Shown: positions 36,251-46,338 of the stretch, piece by piece
How the letters are laid out: every line of letters begins with the position of its first letter
Position numbering within the stretch: the first letter of the stretch is position 1
From: Atlantibacter sp. RC6
GTDB taxonomy: Bacteria > Pseudomonadota > Gammaproteobacteria > Enterobacterales > Enterobacteriaceae
Direction: 5' to 3'
Assembly (NCBI RefSeq): GCF_014193285.1
Contig: NZ_JACHZE010000001.1
Coordinates: forward strand, 496,001-560,000
DNA length: 64,000 bases
Notes under the pieces: generated by a model
What the model was told of the DNA's origin: nothing
Seen by the model: the letters and a program-made list of their open reading frames with translations, nothing else
The model's database searches: none
Made by a program: the position numbers and the translations under genes

Positions 36251-36324
36251 TGGAGGCGCGTTCCGGAGTCGAACCGGACTAAACGGATTTGCAATCCGCT
36301 ACATAACCGCTTTGCTAACGCGCC
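36251..36324 (-). tRNA. cysT: tRNA-Cys (anticodon GCA)
   Basis: The gene is 74 nt, starting GGCGCGTTAGC and ending CCGGAACGCGCCTCCA on the minus strand, with the GCA anticodon in ATTGCAAAT. It lies between tRNA-Gly and tRNA-Leu in one transcription unit. Confidence 0.97.
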
Positions 36325-36377
36325 AAATACTGCTGCCTTTTCAGGCTGATACCTGCAAACTTGCCGATACCAAAATT

Positions 36378-36453
<76 letters not shown>

Positions 36454-36604
36454 ATTCATCAGGTAATAATCTAATTACTTGATTTTGCTATCATCTGGCA
36501 AACCGTGCTGCCGTTCGATGCGTTGCATTCTACTTACCTGACGCAATGAGTCAACGAAATTTTCAGGGATACCGATTCGTTTGCTGAATTTTGCGTCTAT
36601 TCGA

Positions 36605-37153
36605 TCACGGTTCAAGCAAATCGCCGCGCGCAGCGTGCAAATACTGGAACATAGACCAGAACGTCAGCACCGCGGCGACGAAGAAAAGCCCGATTCCGGC
36701 GTATTCAACCCAGATATTCGGACGCCACAGCAAGCCAATCAGCGCCACCATCTGTGCAGTGGTTTTCACTTTGCCGATCCAGGAAACCGCCACGCGGGCG
36801 CGTTTGCCAATCTCCGCCATCCACTCACGCAATGCAGAGATGATGATTTCGCGGGCAATCATGGTGGCGGCAGGCAGTGTGATCCACCAGCTGTGATAAT
36901 GCTCCACCACCAGCACCATCGCGATGCCAACCAGCACTTTATCCGCCACCGGATCGAGGAACGCGCCAAACCGGGTGCTTTGGTTCCAGCGGCGCGCCAG
37001 GTAGCCGTCGAACCAGTCGGTCACCGCCGCCACCCAAAAGATAAACGCACAGGCGAACGGGGCCCAGCTAAACGGCAGGTAAAACGCCAGCACGAAAAAC
37101 GGGATCAGGACGACACGAAACAGGGTAAGTAAAGTCGGAATATTCATTCGCAT
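36605..37153 (-). CDS. pgsA: Phosphatidylglycerophosphate synthase PgsA
   Basis: This 182-residue integral membrane enzyme, identical in length to E. coli PgsA, makes phosphatidylglycerol phosphate from CDP-diacylglycerol and glycerol 3-phosphate at the inner membrane. The CDP-alcohol phosphotransferase signature is complete: [11 protein letters not shown] through [11 protein letters not shown] (DGxxAR-x8-Gx3Dx3D). Four to five hydrophobic helices are seen. It follows uvrC by 57 bp, with a hairpin GGCTATGT/ACATAGCC at 37190-37209 between them, and precedes the tRNA cluster. Confidence 0.97.
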   Translation of the reverse strand: MRMNIPTLLTLFRVVLIPFFVLAFYLPFSWAPFACAFIFWVAAVTDWFDGYLARRWNQSTRFGAFLDPVADKVLVGIAMVLVVEHYHSWWITLPAATMIAREIIISALREWMAEIGKRARVAVSWIGKVKTTAQMVALIGLLWRPNIWVEYAGIGLFFVAAVLTFWSMFQYLHAARGDLLEP

Positions 37154-37210
37154 GGCGCAGGGTAACTGTCTGTAGTCAGTGGAAATTAAGGCTATGTTGC
37201 TACATAGCCC

Positions 37211-39043
37211 CTAATGTTTCAACGAGTAGTAGATCTTTTCTGCAAGAGCCTGTGAGATGCCTGGAACTTTAGCGATCTCTTCGATGCTGGCATTTAACAG
37301 CGGCTGCAAACCACCCATGTACTTCAGCAACATCTGGCGGCGCTTTGGCCCAATCCCTTCGATGGTTTCAAGGGTACTGGTATTTTTGACTTTGGCGCGT
37401 TTTTTACGGTGGCCGCTTATCGCGTGATCGTGTGACTCGTCGCGGATATGTTGAATCACATGCAGCGCCGGTGAGTCCGGCGGCAGCGAAAACCCCTCCC
37501 CTTCCGGCTCGAAAAACAGCGTTTCCAACCCGGCTTTACGATCCGCGCCTTTCGCCACGCCAAGCAGCAGCGGGTGATGTTTATCCCAGGGGACGTCAAG
37601 CTCAGCGAATACCGCTTTCGCCTGGGCCAGTTGTCCTTTACCGCCGTCAATCAAAATCACATCGGGAATTTTACTCTCCTCGATGGCTTTGCCATAGCGA
37701 CGGCGCAACACCTGGTTCATCGCCGCATAGTCATCGCCGGGCGTAATGCCAGTGATGTTGTAGCGACGATATTCAGCGCGCAGCGGGCCATTGGGGTCGA
37801 ACACCACGCAAGAAGCCACTGTCTGTTCACCCATGGTGTGGCTGATGTCAAAACACTCCATGCGCTTAATCTCAGGCAGCTTCAGGGTCGCCGCCAGCGC
37901 CGTTAAACGCTGGGTGATAGTGGATTGCTGCGACAGACGCGTCACCAACGCGGTAGCGGCATTGGTGCGCGCCAGCTTCAGGTAACGCGCCCGGTCGCCG
38001 CGCGGACGGGTTTGCACATTGACACGGCGGCCCGCCACTTCCGAGAGCGAATCGGCCAGTACGCTTTCGTCAGAGAGTTTAAAGTCGAGCAAAATCTCGG
38101 AGGGCAAGGTACGCATCTGGCTGCCCTGCAAGTAGAATTGCCCGACGAATGTCTCCACCACTTCCGCCAGTTCAGTGCCGCCGGGGACTTTGGGATAATA
38201 ACTGCGGCTACCCAGCACTTTACCCTGACGGATAAATAGCACATGTACGCAGGCCATTCCCGCGTCGAATGCCACACCAATCACGTCCAGATCGTCGCCG
38301 GTATTGGAGACGAACTGTTTTTCCGTGACGCGGCGTACCGCCTGGATTTGGTCACGAATGCGCGCCGCCTCTTCAAACTCGAGATTCTGGCTGGCTTTTT
38401 CCATCCGCGTAACCAGCTGCGTGAGCACCTGGTCGTCTTTACCGGCCAGGAACAGGCGAACATATTCCACCTGCTGCGCGTACTCTTCTTCGCTCACCAG
38501 GCCTTCAACGCAGGGCCCCAAACAGCGACCAATCTGATATTGCAGACAGGGTCGCGAGCGGTTGCGGTAGACGCTGTTTTCACACTGGCGGATCGGGAAG
38601 ATCTTTTGCAGCAGCGCAAGGGTTTCACGCACCGCATAGCCATTGGGGAATGGACCGAAGTATTCCCCTTTGGCATGTTTGGCCCCGCGATGCACCGCCA
38701 GCCGCGGATGGGTGTCGCCGCTCAGGAAGATAAAAGGATAGGACTTATCGTCGCGCAGCAGCACGTTATAGCGCGGCTGATAGAGCTTGATGTAGTTATG
38801 CTCCAGCAGCAGCGCTTCGGTCTCGGTATGGGTAACAGTGACGTCGATATTTTCAATCTGCGCCACCAGCGCTTCTGTCTTGCGACTGGAAAGCTGGACA
38901 CGGAAATAGCTGGAAAGACGTTTTTTGAGGTCTTTCGCTTTACCGACATAGATGACCGTCCCGCCGGCATCGTACATTCGGTAGACGCCGGGCTTGTTGG
39001 TAACGGTTTTTAAAAAAGATTTAGAATCGAACACTTCTCTCAC
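37211..39043 (-). CDS. uvrC: Excinuclease ABC subunit C
   Basis: UvrC makes both incisions around DNA lesions with UvrB in nucleotide excision repair. The start is placed at GTG 39043, which overlaps the uvrY stop as GTGA and gives 610 residues, the E. coli length; an upstream ATG inside uvrY is unlikely. The GIY-YIG nuclease ([20 protein letters not shown]) is N-terminal, a UVR domain ([15 protein letters not shown]) central, an RNase H-like nuclease domain ([29 protein letters not shown]) next, and tandem helix-hairpin-helix motifs are at the C-terminus. Confidence 0.97.
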   Translation of the reverse strand: MREVFDSKSFLKTVTNKPGVYRMYDAGGTVIYVGKAKDLKKRLSSYFRVQLSSRKTEALVAQIENIDVTVTHTETEALLLEHNYIKLYQPRYNVLLRDDKSYPFIFLSGDTHPRLAVHRGAKHAKGEYFGPFPNGYAVRETLALLQKIFPIRQCENSVYRNRSRPCLQYQIGRCLGPCVEGLVSEEEYAQQVEYVRLFLAGKDDQVLTQLVTRMEKASQNLEFEEAARIRDQIQAVRRVTEKQFVSNTGDDLDVIGVAFDAGMACVHVLFIRQGKVLGSRSYYPKVPGGTELAEVVETFVGQFYLQGSQMRTLPSEILLDFKLSDESVLADSLSEVAGRRVNVQTRPRGDRARYLKLARTNAATALVTRLSQQSTITQRLTALAATLKLPEIKRMECFDISHTMGEQTVASCVVFDPNGPLRAEYRRYNITGITPGDDYAAMNQVLRRRYGKAIEESKIPDVILIDGGKGQLAQAKAVFAELDVPWDKHHPLLLGVAKGADRKAGLETLFFEPEGEGFSLPPDSPALHVIQHIRDESHDHAISGHRKKRAKVKNTSTLETIEGIGPKRRQMLLKYMGGLQPLLNASIEEIAKVPGISQALAEKIYYSLKH

Positions 39044-39696
39044 TGGCTGGCTAATGTTTGGGCATTGCACAGGCCATGGCGGATCGCAAGATGGGTCAAT
39101 TCAACATCGCCATGGATGTTCAGTTTGCTGAACATCCGGTAACGGTAACTGTTTACCGTCTTCGGGCTGAGATTGAGCTGCTCGGAAATCTCGTTCACCT
39201 TCTGGCCTTTGGTAATCATGAGCATAATCTGCAATTCCCGTTCAGACAAACTGGAGAACGGCGATTCCGCTTTTGCAGGCTCAATCTGGCTCAGCGCCAT
39301 CTGTTGGGCGATATCCGATGCGATATAGCGTTGCCCCGCGTGAACGGAGCGAATCGCGCTCACCACTTCGGACGGCGCGGCACCTTTGCTGAGATAGCCA
39401 GCGGCACCTGCCTGCATCACCTTAGCGGGAAGCGGGTTTTCAGTGTGTATAGTTAACATAATGACTTTGATATCAGAGCTTGAGCGCGCGATTTTACGCG
39501 TGGCTTCAAGGCCCCCGATGCCGGGCATGTTCATGTCCATCAGGACCACATCCACCGGATTAGCGCGGCACCATTTCACGGCGTCCTCGCCGCAGCAGGC
39601 TTCACCTGCGACTTTAATGCCCTTGATATCGTCAAGAATGCGTCGTATCCCTGCGCGCACCAGTTCATGGTCATCAACAAGAAGAACGTTGATCAA
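39040..39696 (-). CDS. uvrY: Response regulator UvrY
   Basis: This is the response regulator of the BarA-UvrY (SirA/GacA type) pair, which drives csrB/csrC transcription and so controls carbon storage and motility. The TTG at 39696 is chosen over an ATG three codons earlier because GGAG lies 8 nt before the TTG but runs into that ATG; this gives 218 residues as in E. coli. The receiver domain ([11 protein letters not shown], phospho-acceptor Asp in [10 protein letters not shown]) is followed by a LuxR/FixJ-type HTH ([11 protein letters not shown] to [13 protein letters not shown]). It is translationally coupled to uvrC. Confidence 0.96.
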   Translation of the reverse strand: MINVLLVDDHELVRAGIRRILDDIKGIKVAGEACCGEDAVKWCRANPVDVVLMDMNMPGIGGLEATRKIARSSSDIKVIMLTIHTENPLPAKVMQAGAAGYLSKGAAPSEVVSAIRSVHAGQRYIASDIAQQMALSQIEPAKAESPFSSLSERELQIMLMITKGQKVNEISEQLNLSPKTVNSYRYRMFSKLNIHGDVELTHLAIRHGLCNAQTLASQ

Positions 39697-40174
39697 AGGA
39701 AACATCTCCAGAATAGGGATAACGCTGCTGATAGATAATTTCCCATATATTAACGGGTTTTAAGTCAACTTTAAAACGCAAAAAAAACACTTTGCGGTTC
39801 TTGCTCGCATTTCTGGAAATAATTCTCTGGAAATTATGGCAAAACCCTTGCGCACAATTAGATAAAAACAATAAAAATCAACACATTATAAATCTATCGC
39901 TTTCACAAAATCTAAAACACTTTGAAAAAAACTTAAAAGCATTTCCCTAAAGGCGCTATTTAACGTTTCAAAAAACTTTGTTGAAACAAATAAACCAGCA
40001 TCAACAAGGCGATAAGCGGGTCGCATTGTGACGAGATGTTTACTTAAATAAACTGCGCCTTGATTCGATTAAAAAATAACCGCTCCTGACATTCGTCTGG
40101 CTTGTGATATACTCCGCGCTTTTAAGATCAACAGCACGCCTGTTTGCGCGTGAACATTCCATTGAGGTAAAGAA
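39697..40174. promoter_or_regulatory. AT-rich divergent control region of uvrY and yecF
   Basis: No gene is seen in this 478-bp interval. For yecF a likely extended -10 promoter is visible: CTGACA (40086-40091), 16 bp, then TATACT (40108-40113) preceded by TG. The uvrY side is very AT-rich with long A and T tracts, as expected for an H-NS-sensitive or multi-promoter region. No specific uvrY promoter could be fixed. Confidence 0.5.
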
Positions 40175-40399
40175 ATGAGCACCCCTGATTTTTCCACTAC
40201 TGACAATATTCAGGAACTGGCACTGGAAGTTTCCTGCATGAAAAACCTGCTGACCCTTATGCTCCAGGCGATGGGCCAGGCGGATGCGGGCCGGGTGATT
40301 ATCAAGATGGAAAAGCAGATCGCTCAGATGGAAGATACCGCCCAGGCGGAGCTGTTCAGCAATACCGTTAAGCAGATCAAACAGGCTTACCGCCAGTAA
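40175..40399 (+). CDS. yecF: YecF (DUF2594) small protein
   Basis: This 74-residue helical, acidic cytosolic protein is equal in length and nearly identical in sequence pattern to E. coli YecF ([28 protein letters not shown]). Function is unknown. GAGGTAAAG precedes the ATG. It lies between uvrY and sdiA exactly as in E. coli, transcribed against sdiA. Confidence 0.92.
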   Translation: MSTPDFSTTDNIQELALEVSCMKNLLTLMLQAMGQADAGRVIIKMEKQIAQMEDTAQAELFSNTVKQIKQAYRQ

Positions 40400-40405
40400 G
40401 CAAAA

Positions 40406-40433
40406 CGCGGCGGTGATCGTCATCACCGCCGCG
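40406..40433 (+). terminator. Hairpin terminator of yecF
   Basis: CGCGGCGGTGAT and ATCACCGCCGCG form a perfect 12-bp stem with a 4-nt CGTC loop just after the yecF stop. The T run after it is short, so it may also block read-through from the facing sdiA gene. Confidence 0.75.
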
Positions 40434-40464
40434 TCCGTTTGCTGCACCATCCTTCTCTCTCCGG

Positions 40465-41187
40465 TTAAATCAGTCCCATCGCCACCGCATAGCACGCCAC
40501 CTGAGTTTTATTCGGCGCATTGAATTTCTTCTGCATATTCTTCTGATGGAAGTTCACCGTGTTTTCAGAAATCGACAGGATCATGGCAATTTCCGCTGAG
40601 GTTTTCCCTTCCGCCGTCCATTGCAGGATTTCGCGCTCGCGTTTGCTGAACTTCATCTCCAGCCCGCTCATCGCCGGGGAGTTCATGCGCAGCAGCGCCA
40701 TCATGCTCAGATCGGCCAGGTAATGGAGCCGCAACGCCAGTTCGTCTTCCGAAAGCCAGGCATCCTGAACGCGCAAATTAGAGGCCGAGAGGAATCCCAG
40801 CGCGCGTCCTGGCGCCATCGCCGTCTGGGTGACGCCGTTGCGCAAACCAAAGTCCCGCGCGGCATCCCAAAAATCAGGCGCGCCGCTAAACAGTTCATCG
40901 GTCCAGGGCAGATAACCGCGATGCAAATTATGGGGGTTCAACACCGGATCGATGGCGAAATAGTTTTCCGCATAGTAATGCTGCGCCCATTCGTCGCGAT
41001 AGGTGGTAAAAAGGGTCAGTTTTGGGCGGGTAAACGGCACGGGATGCCTTATGCACAGAGAATAATAATCAAACGCCATGGCTTGCGTTTCGCTCGCCAG
41101 CAGGCTTTCAACCTCTGCACTGTCTCGGGTTTCCTGAAAACGATTGAAAACCTTTTTCCGCCATTTGAAAAAGTCACTTTCCGTCAT
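40465..41187 (-). CDS. sdiA: LuxR-family quorum-sensing regulator SdiA
   Basis: This encodes 240 residues, the E. coli length. The N-terminal autoinducer-binding domain has the conserved aromatic and acidic pocket residues (DYYSLCIRHPVPF, YFAIDPVL, LPWTDELF). The C-terminal LuxR HTH reads FSKREREILQWTAEGKTSAE and ends VACYAVAMGLI. The family senses acyl-homoserine lactones made by other bacteria; no luxI gene is nearby. It sits between yecF and the cystine operon, as in E. coli. Confidence 0.96.
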   Translation of the reverse strand: MTESDFFKWRKKVFNRFQETRDSAEVESLLASETQAMAFDYYSLCIRHPVPFTRPKLTLFTTYRDEWAQHYYAENYFAIDPVLNPHNLHRGYLPWTDELFSGAPDFWDAARDFGLRNGVTQTAMAPGRALGFLSASNLRVQDAWLSEDELALRLHYLADLSMMALLRMNSPAMSGLEMKFSKREREILQWTAEGKTSAEIAMILSISENTVNFHQKNMQKKFNAPNKTQVACYAVAMGLI

Positions 41188-41354
41188 TCTGCGTTACGTG
41201 TCCCCGGTATTATTGATTAATTATTTTGATGGAATAACTTACCACAAATGAGACTTTATCTTATCTATGAATGCGGGGCTGAACATTCACAGCAAAGATG
41301 AATCCACTTCCCAGACCGCAATTTTTCTCAGTTTCCACTGACGCCAAACTTTAC

Positions 41355-41378
41355 GGGCTCGCGCACTGACGCGAGCCC
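41355..41378 (-). terminator. Hairpin after tcyN
   Basis: GGGCTCGCG and CGCGAGCCC form a 9-bp stem with a 6-nt loop 30 bases after the tcyN stop. A short T-containing tail follows, so it is a probable terminator of the cystine operon. Confidence 0.6.
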
Positions 41379-41407
41379 GGGATTAACGGCACATAATGCC
41401 CTTTGGC

Positions 41408-42160
41408 TTACTGCATCAAGAATTTCTCAAGAAATTGCTGGGTACGCGGCTGCTGCGGATGGGCAAACAGCGTTTTAGCCGGGCCCTGCTCGACAATACG
41501 CCCCTGGTCCATAAAGATCGCCCGGTCGGCCACATCGCGCGCAAAGCTCATTTCATGGGTCACGATCACCATGGTGCGCTTCTCTTCGGCGAGCTGGCGG
41601 ATAGTGCTCAGCACCTCGCCAACCAGTTCAGGGTCGAGCGCCGAGGTGGGCTCATCGAACAAAATCACATCCGGGCGCATCGCCAGGGCGCGGGCGATAG
41701 CCACACGCTGCTGCTGGCCGCCGGATAAGCGCCGTGGATAGCTGGTCTCCTTGCCGGTTAACCCCACTTTAGCCAGCAGTTCCCGGGCGCGGGCCGAGGC
41801 TTCCTCTTTCGGCTCCCCTTTCACGATCACCGGCCCTTCAATAATGTTCTCCAGCACGGTGCGATGCGGGAACAGATTGAAGTTCTGGAACACGAAACCC
41901 ACGTGCTGGCGCAACTGGCGCACCAGGCCCTTTTGCTGGCCCATGGATTTGGCGGCGTCGATAATGATATCGCCGACCTGAATAGTGCCCGCGTCGGGCT
42001 GCTCCAGCAGATTAATACTGCGCAGCAAGGTGGTTTTCCCGGAGCCGCTCGGCCCGATAATCGCCACCACTTCGCCGGGTTTTACTTCAAGGTCGATACC
42101 GTGCAGCACCGTCTGGCCATGGAATTTCTTCACCAGTTGTTTGACTGAAATCGCGCTCAT
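41408..42160 (-). CDS. tcyN: Cystine ABC transporter ATP-binding protein TcyN
   Basis: This 250-residue ATPase has Walker [12 protein letters not shown]-loop [11 protein letters not shown], signature [16 protein letters not shown], Walker [12 protein letters not shown] and a switch His in VIVTHEM. It powers uptake of L-cystine with TcyL (permease) and TcyJ (binding protein). The start overlaps the tcyL stop by 4 bp. It was formerly called yecC in E. coli. Confidence 0.95.
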   Translation of the reverse strand: MSAISVKQLVKKFHGQTVLHGIDLEVKPGEVVAIIGPSGSGKTTLLRSINLLEQPDAGTIQVGDIIIDAAKSMGQQKGLVRQLRQHVGFVFQNFNLFPHRTVLENIIEGPVIVKGEPKEEASARARELLAKVGLTGKETSYPRRLSGGQQQRVAIARALAMRPDVILFDEPTSALDPELVGEVLSTIRQLAEEKRTMVIVTHEMSFARDVADRAIFMDQGRIVEQGPAKTLFAHPQQPRTQQFLEKFLMQ

Positions 42161-42825
42161 TTGGGATCACGCTCCTGACGGTTAAGCTGGTTTTCGAAAT
42201 AGTTCTGCAAGGTGGAAAGCACCGTGGCCATTACCCAGTAAATCAGCGACGCCGCCAGGTACATGGTGAACACCTCCAGGGTGCGCGAGGTAATCAGCTG
42301 CGCCTGGCGGAACAGTTCCGGCACCTGAATGGTGGCGGCCAGCGAAGTGTCTTTCACCAGGCTGATAAAGCTGTTGCTGAGCGGCGGCAGTGCCACCCGC
42401 GCCGCCTGGGGCAGTATGGCGCGGCGCAACGCCTGCCAGCGCGTCATCCCAATACTGGCGGCGGCTTCCCACTGGCCTTTATCTATAGAGGAGATTGCAG
42501 CGCGCAGAGTTTCCGAGGCATAGGCCGCGGTATTAAGCGACAGGCCAATCATCGCCGCCGGGATCGGGTCCAGTTCAATGCCGAACTGCGGCAGACCGTA
42601 ATAGATCATAAACAACTGGGCGATCAGCGGCGTGCCGCGAAAAATCGAGATATAAAAACGTGCCAGCCAGGATATCGGCCAAATCGGCGACAGGCGCATC
42701 AGGGCCAGAATAAAGCCCAGCACCAGCCCAAAGAACATCCCGCCAATGCTGAGCTGGAGGGTAAACACCGCCCCTTTGAGCAAAAACGGCAGAGAATCAA
42801 TAATCAGTTGGATACTTTCTTGCAT
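42157..42825 (-). CDS. tcyL: Cystine ABC transporter permease TcyL
   Basis: This 222-residue inner-membrane permease has about five hydrophobic helices and the EAA coupling loop ([20 protein letters not shown]) that contacts TcyN. Length matches E. coli YecS/TcyL. It lies 21 bp after dcyD and overlaps tcyN by ATGA. It transports cystine delivered by TcyJ. Confidence 0.95.
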   Translation of the reverse strand: MQESIQLIIDSLPFLLKGAVFTLQLSIGGMFFGLVLGFILALMRLSPIWPISWLARFYISIFRGTPLIAQLFMIYYGLPQFGIELDPIPAAMIGLSLNTAAYASETLRAAISSIDKGQWEAAASIGMTRWQALRRAILPQAARVALPPLSNSFISLVKDTSLAATIQVPELFRQAQLITSRTLEVFTMYLAASLIYWVMATVLSTLQNYFENQLNRQERDPK

Positions 42826-42845
42826 TATTATTTTTCACCCGGCAA

Positions 42846-43829
42846 TCAAACGTGGGGATGGTAGGCGAACAGCGCAGGCGCGCCGCCGGTGTGGACAAAC
42901 AGAATCGGCCCGCGATCTTTAAAGCGCTTCTGTTCGATGCCGTCGATAAGCCCCGCCATGGCTTTTCCGGTATACACCGGGTCGAGCAAAATCCCTTCCA
43001 GCCGGGCGAGCAGTTTTACCGCTTCCATGCCTTCCTCATTCGGCGCGCCGTAGCCCGGCCCGAAATAGTCGTCCCAAAGCATAATGTCGGCAGCGGCGAT
43101 TAATTCCAGGTGCTGCGCCACGGCCTGTTGCAGCGCCACGACTTTCGGCTTTTGCATCGCGATGGTGCGCGACACGGTGACGCCAATCAGCTCCACGTCA
43201 GGCATCAGTTGCTCAAGGCCCACCGCAAGGCCGGCATGGGTTCCGGCGCTGCCGGACGCCACCACCACCGAACTCAGGCTGATGGATTCACACTGATGGG
43301 CGATTTCCAGCGCGCTTTCCACATAGCCCATCGCGCCCAGGGCGTTGGAACCGCCAACCGGGATGACGTACGGACGAAAGCCCTGAGCTTCTACGCGGGT
43401 GGCTAACGCTTCAAGCTGCGCATCCGGGTTATCCAGCGCGTCGCACATCTCGATCTGCACATTAAACAGGTCGAGCAGTAAGCGGTTGCCGTTGGTTAAA
43501 TAGTTTTCCGCGCGGGTGCCCAGCGGGTTTTCCAGCAGCGCCACGCAGTGTAGCCCCAGCTTCGCCGCCACCGCCGCAGTCTGGCGCACGTGGTTGGACT
43601 GGATCGCGCCGGCGGTGATTAAGGTGTCCGCCCCTTCGCGCAGGGCATCCGCCGCCAGGAACTCCAGCTTGCGCAGCTTGTTGCCGCCCATCGCTATTGG
43701 CGTCACATCGTCACGCTTGATATAGATCTCCCGCCCAAGGTAATCGGACAAACGCGGTAAAAACTCCAGCGGCGTGGGTGCGCCAATAAATTCCAGACGC
43801 GGGAAGCGGGTTAAGTTATGCAGTGACAT
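42846..43829 (-). CDS. dcyD: D-cysteine desulfhydrase DcyD
   Basis: This encodes 327 residues from the ATG at 43829 with GGAG 5-6 nt upstream; a longer frame adds 24 residues without support. It is a PLP enzyme of the ACC-deaminase-like group that splits D-cysteine into pyruvate, sulfide and ammonia. The PLP lysine lies in [20 protein letters not shown], with [13 protein letters not shown] contacting the cofactor and [11 protein letters not shown] near the end. It sits between tcyJ and tcyL, as in E. coli. Confidence 0.95.
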   Translation of the reverse strand: MSLHNLTRFPRLEFIGAPTPLEFLPRLSDYLGREIYIKRDDVTPIAMGGNKLRKLEFLAADALREGADTLITAGAIQSNHVRQTAAVAAKLGLHCVALLENPLGTRAENYLTNGNRLLLDLFNVQIEMCDALDNPDAQLEALATRVEAQGFRPYVIPVGGSNALGAMGYVESALEIAHQCESISLSSVVVASGSAGTHAGLAVGLEQLMPDVELIGVTVSRTIAMQKPKVVALQQAVAQHLELIAAADIMLWDDYFGPGYGAPNEEGMEAVKLLARLEGILLDPVYTGKAMAGLIDGIEQKRFKDRGPILFVHTGGAPALFAYHPHV

Positions 43830-43906
43830 GAGATCTCCGGATGCCGTTTTCTGTTCGCAATGGTCATAATTATGCATCACATGCGCCAGGGCTGGCGGCA
43901 TGCAAT

Positions 43907-43937
43907 AAAAAAAGGTGCTGATTTCAGCACCTTTTTG
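43907..43937 (-). terminator. Terminator or attenuating hairpin between tcyJ and dcyD
   Basis: AAAGGTGCTGA pairs with TCAGCACCTTT around a 2-nt loop, followed by a T run on the minus strand. It lies between tcyJ and dcyD, so it would raise tcyJ transcript over the rest, as is usual for binding-protein genes. Confidence 0.75.
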
Positions 43938-43950
43938 CGTTTGCGACGAC

Positions 43951-44751
43951 TTATTTCGTCACATCGGCACCGAACCATTTCTCGGAGAGTTTGGCCAGGG
44001 TCCCGTCTTTCTGCATGTCGGCAATCGCCTGATCTACCGCTTTCAGCAGATCTTCGTTGCCTTTACGCAGCGCCACGCCCGCTTCCTGACGCGAGAACGG
44101 CTCGCCCGCCACGGCCAGGGTATCTTTGGTTTTCTTAACCAGATCCAGCGCGGCCAGACGGTCAACCAGAATCGCGTCGATACGGCCTACACGCAGATCC
44201 TGGTATTTGGTCGGGTCATCATCATAAGTGCGGATATCCACGCCCTGCACGTTCTGGCGCAGCCACTCTTCATAGTTGGTGCCCAGGCCGACACCCACTT
44301 TTTTGCCTTTCAGGTCATCGGCGGATTTAATGCCGCTTTCGTTGCCCTTTTTCACCAGCGCCTGAATACCTGAAACGGTATACGGGGTGGAGAAATCATA
44401 TTTCTTCTTACGCTCGTCGGAGATGGTCACCTGGTTTATCACCACGTCGATACGCTTAGAGTCCAGCGACGCCAGCATCCCGTCCCATTTGGTCGGTTTC
44501 AGCGACGCCTTCACGCCGAGATGTTTCGCCAGCTCTTCGGCGAATTCCACTTCAAAGCCGGTGAGCTTACCGTCATCGCCCTGGAAGCTGAACGGCGGAT
44601 AGGTGCCTTCCAGCCCAACCAGCAGCGTCCCGCGCTCTTTCACTTTATTAAGCAGATCTTCCGCTGCGAAGGTTTTGACGCTAACGCCTGCCATCAACGC
44701 CACTGCCATTACGCCCATCAGCGCCTGGCGGCCAAACTGTGCAAGTTTCAT
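43951..44751 (-). CDS. tcyJ: Periplasmic cystine-binding protein TcyJ (FliY)
   Basis: This encodes 266 residues as in E. coli FliY/TcyJ; the ATG at 44751 places a standard Sec signal peptide at the N-terminus ([23 protein letters not shown] then AED). The mature protein is a bilobed solute-binding protein of family 3 ([42 protein letters not shown]). It captures cystine for TcyLN. It lies 85 bp after fliZ. Confidence 0.95.
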   Translation of the reverse strand: MKLAQFGRQALMGVMAVALMAGVSVKTFAAEDLLNKVKERGTLLVGLEGTYPPFSFQGDDGKLTGFEVEFAEELAKHLGVKASLKPTKWDGMLASLDSKRIDVVINQVTISDERKKKYDFSTPYTVSGIQALVKKGNESGIKSADDLKGKKVGVGLGTNYEEWLRQNVQGVDIRTYDDDPTKYQDLRVGRIDAILVDRLAALDLVKKTKDTLAVAGEPFSRQEAGVALRKGNEDLLKAVDQAIADMQKDGTLAKLSEKWFGADVTK

Positions 44752-44836
44752 AGATACCCCAGATATCGAAATTTTCAGCCAGTTTAAAGAGTTACACCTG
44801 TTAAGCAAACAACAGAATGGAACGAGTTATGCCAAA

Positions 44837-45388
44837 TTAATATATAGCAGAAGTCGTCTCATACAGGGCTTTTGCGGGCTCATTCTGGTGGCTGTGGTGT
44901 AAATAACGGGAGTATTTACGCAGCGCGATACGGTAGTTGTTGGTGCTGGTCGGCGGCAGCCAGCGTTCGAGCTGATCTTCAATTTCGCCCTGCTGCGCCT
45001 GGTCGGCGGGGATCTGCTGGGCTTCAAGATGCTCGCCCAGACGGCGCAGGCGCACCACGTATTCGCGGATGGTGCCGGGGCTCATGTCGGTGCGCTCAAA
45101 CAGGTATTGTTTAAAGCCGATGATATCGAAGTGCTCGCTCTGCACTTTACAGTGCAAGTCGCCGCAGAAGCGGCACAGCGCCGACCATTCGTGGCGCTGG
45201 CTGGCCCAGGTCGCTTCATCGATTAAGGTATCGAGCTGGGCGATAGCGGTTTTGTTAACGATAGTCCCACGATGGACCAGGGTGATGCGGTCCAGAAGTT
45301 TGCCGCAATGGGCGCAATGGGTTTCAGCGTGCTTAAAGTCTTTCAGGTAGCGGCTAATAGGCCGTTTTTTTTGTTTTGGCTCGGTCAT
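44837..45388 (-). CDS. fliZ: Flagellar regulator FliZ
   Basis: This encodes 183 residues from the ATG at 45388, the E. coli length. It is a DNA-binding protein related to tyrosine-recombinase core-binding folds (SPGTIREYVVRLRRLGEHLE, TNNYRIALRKYSRYL) that competes with sigma-S at promoters and, in Salmonella, boosts FlhDC activity. Cysteine pairs in HCAHCGKLLD and LCRFCGDLHC may bind metal. It is 66 bp after fliA in the same operon. Confidence 0.94.
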   Translation of the reverse strand: MTEPKQKKRPISRYLKDFKHAETHCAHCGKLLDRITLVHRGTIVNKTAIAQLDTLIDEATWASQRHEWSALCRFCGDLHCKVQSEHFDIIGFKQYLFERTDMSPGTIREYVVRLRRLGEHLEAQQIPADQAQQGEIEDQLERWLPPTSTNNYRIALRKYSRYLHHSHQNEPAKALYETTSAIY

Positions 45389-45454
45389 AGTGACTCCCGG
45401 TGTGACATGCATGAGTGGCATTTCCATTTCCAGGATGATGAGCAGCTCAACAAC

Positions 45455-46174
45455 CTATAACTTACCCAGACGAGACCGTAGCCGTTTAATTGCCTGGCTG
45501 TGCAACTGGCTGACCCGCGACTCCCCGACTTCCAGCACCGCGCCAATCTCTTTGAGATTGAGCTCTTCCTGGTAGTAGAGCGTCAGCACCAGTTGTTCAC
45601 GTTCCGGCAACGCCTCAATCGCTTCCATGACGCGATGGCGAAGGCTGCTTTCCAACAACTGCTGCAACGGGTTTTCGCTTTGATGCTCTTCGGTGACCAG
45701 TTCAATGCTGTCGCCATGCTCTTCCCGCCACTCGTCGTAGGAAAAAAGCTGGCTATTGTTGGTGTCGAGTAGCATCTGACGATACTCGTCAAGCGCGATG
45801 CCCAGGCGCTGCGCCACTTCAGTTTCCGTGGCGTTACGTCCGAGTTCTTGTTCCAGCTGACCGATGGCCTGTGCGACTTCGCGGGCGTTACGCCGGACGC
45901 TGCGCGGCACCCAGTCGCGGCTGCGCAGTTCATCCAGCATGGCTCCCCGAATACGCTGTACTGCGTAAGTGGTAAATGCCGTACCTTGCAGGGCGTCGTA
46001 GCGTTCCACCGCGTTCAATAACCCGATGCCGCCTGCCTGAAGCAGATCGTCGAGTTCGACACTCGCCGGCAAGCGCACCTGCAGGCGCAATGCTTCGTGA
46101 CGCACCAGCGGGACATAACGCTGCCACAGCGAGTGTTTATCCATTACACCATCAGCGGTATAGAGTGAATTCAC
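45455..46174 (-). CDS. fliA: Flagellar sigma factor FliA (sigma-28)
   Basis: This encodes 239 residues and starts at GTG, both as in E. coli. Regions 2 (LQAGGIGLLNAVERYDAL, TTYAVQRIRGAMLDELRSRD), 3 and 4 (ALPEREQLVLTLYYQEELNL through GESRVSQLHSQAIKRLR) are complete. It directs RNA polymerase to late flagellar genes such as fliC. A FliA-type -10 element (GCCGATAA, 46200-46207) lies upstream, consistent with self-activation. Confidence 0.97.
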   Translation of the reverse strand: MNSLYTADGVMDKHSLWQRYVPLVRHEALRLQVRLPASVELDDLLQAGGIGLLNAVERYDALQGTAFTTYAVQRIRGAMLDELRSRDWVPRSVRRNAREVAQAIGQLEQELGRNATETEVAQRLGIALDEYRQMLLDTNNSQLFSYDEWREEHGDSIELVTEEHQSENPLQQLLESSLRHRVMEAIEALPEREQLVLTLYYQEELNLKEIGAVLEVGESRVSQLHSQAIKRLRSRLGKL

Positions 46175-46199
46175 GATAAACAGCCCTGCGTTAAATGAG

Positions 46200-46207
46200 T
46201 TATCGGC
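46200..46207 (-). promoter_or_regulatory. FliA-type -10 element upstream of fliA
   Basis: GCCGATAA on the minus strand matches the sigma-28 -10 consensus exactly, 26 bp before the GTG start. The sequence 11 bp further upstream does not match the -35 TAAAGTTT, so this would be a weak or FlhDC-assisted promoter. Confidence 0.45.
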
Positions 46208-46296
46208 ATGATTATCCGTTTCTGGAGGGCTTTTAATCGGATGAATAGTGGGTGAAATGGGGGGCTATTTAGGGGTTATAGAGAGATCGGAGCAGT

Positions 46297-46323
46297 AAAA
46301 AACCCCGCCGAGGCGGGGTTTGT
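46297..46323 (-). terminator. Terminator of fliC
   Basis: AACCCCGCC pairs with GGCGGGGTT around a GA loop, with A and T runs on both sides. It lies 15 bp after the flagellin stop codon. Confidence 0.88.
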
Positions 46324-46338
46324 AAGGGGTTTTGCCAA

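Noticed and set aside
36581-37132. Plus-strand frame of 183 residues opposite pgsA
   Set aside because: It is a charged, low-complexity H/R/Q/P-rich mirror of the pgsA membrane helices.
37190-37209. Perfect hairpin GGCTATGT-TGCT-ACATAGCC between uvrC and pgsA as an intrinsic terminator
   Set aside because: There is no T run, and pgsA and the tRNAs follow in the same direction; it is more likely a processing or attenuation site, so it is mentioned only within pgsA.
38243-39013. Plus-strand frame of 256 residues opposite uvrC
   Set aside because: It is an antisense shadow of a highly conserved gene. No translation signal was seen.
41864-42148. Plus-strand frames opposite tcyN
   Set aside because: They mirror the Walker A and signature regions of the ATPase and have no independent support.
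44387-44602. Plus-strand 71-residue frame inside tcyJ
   Set aside because: It lies wholly within a clear solute-binding-protein gene on the other strand.
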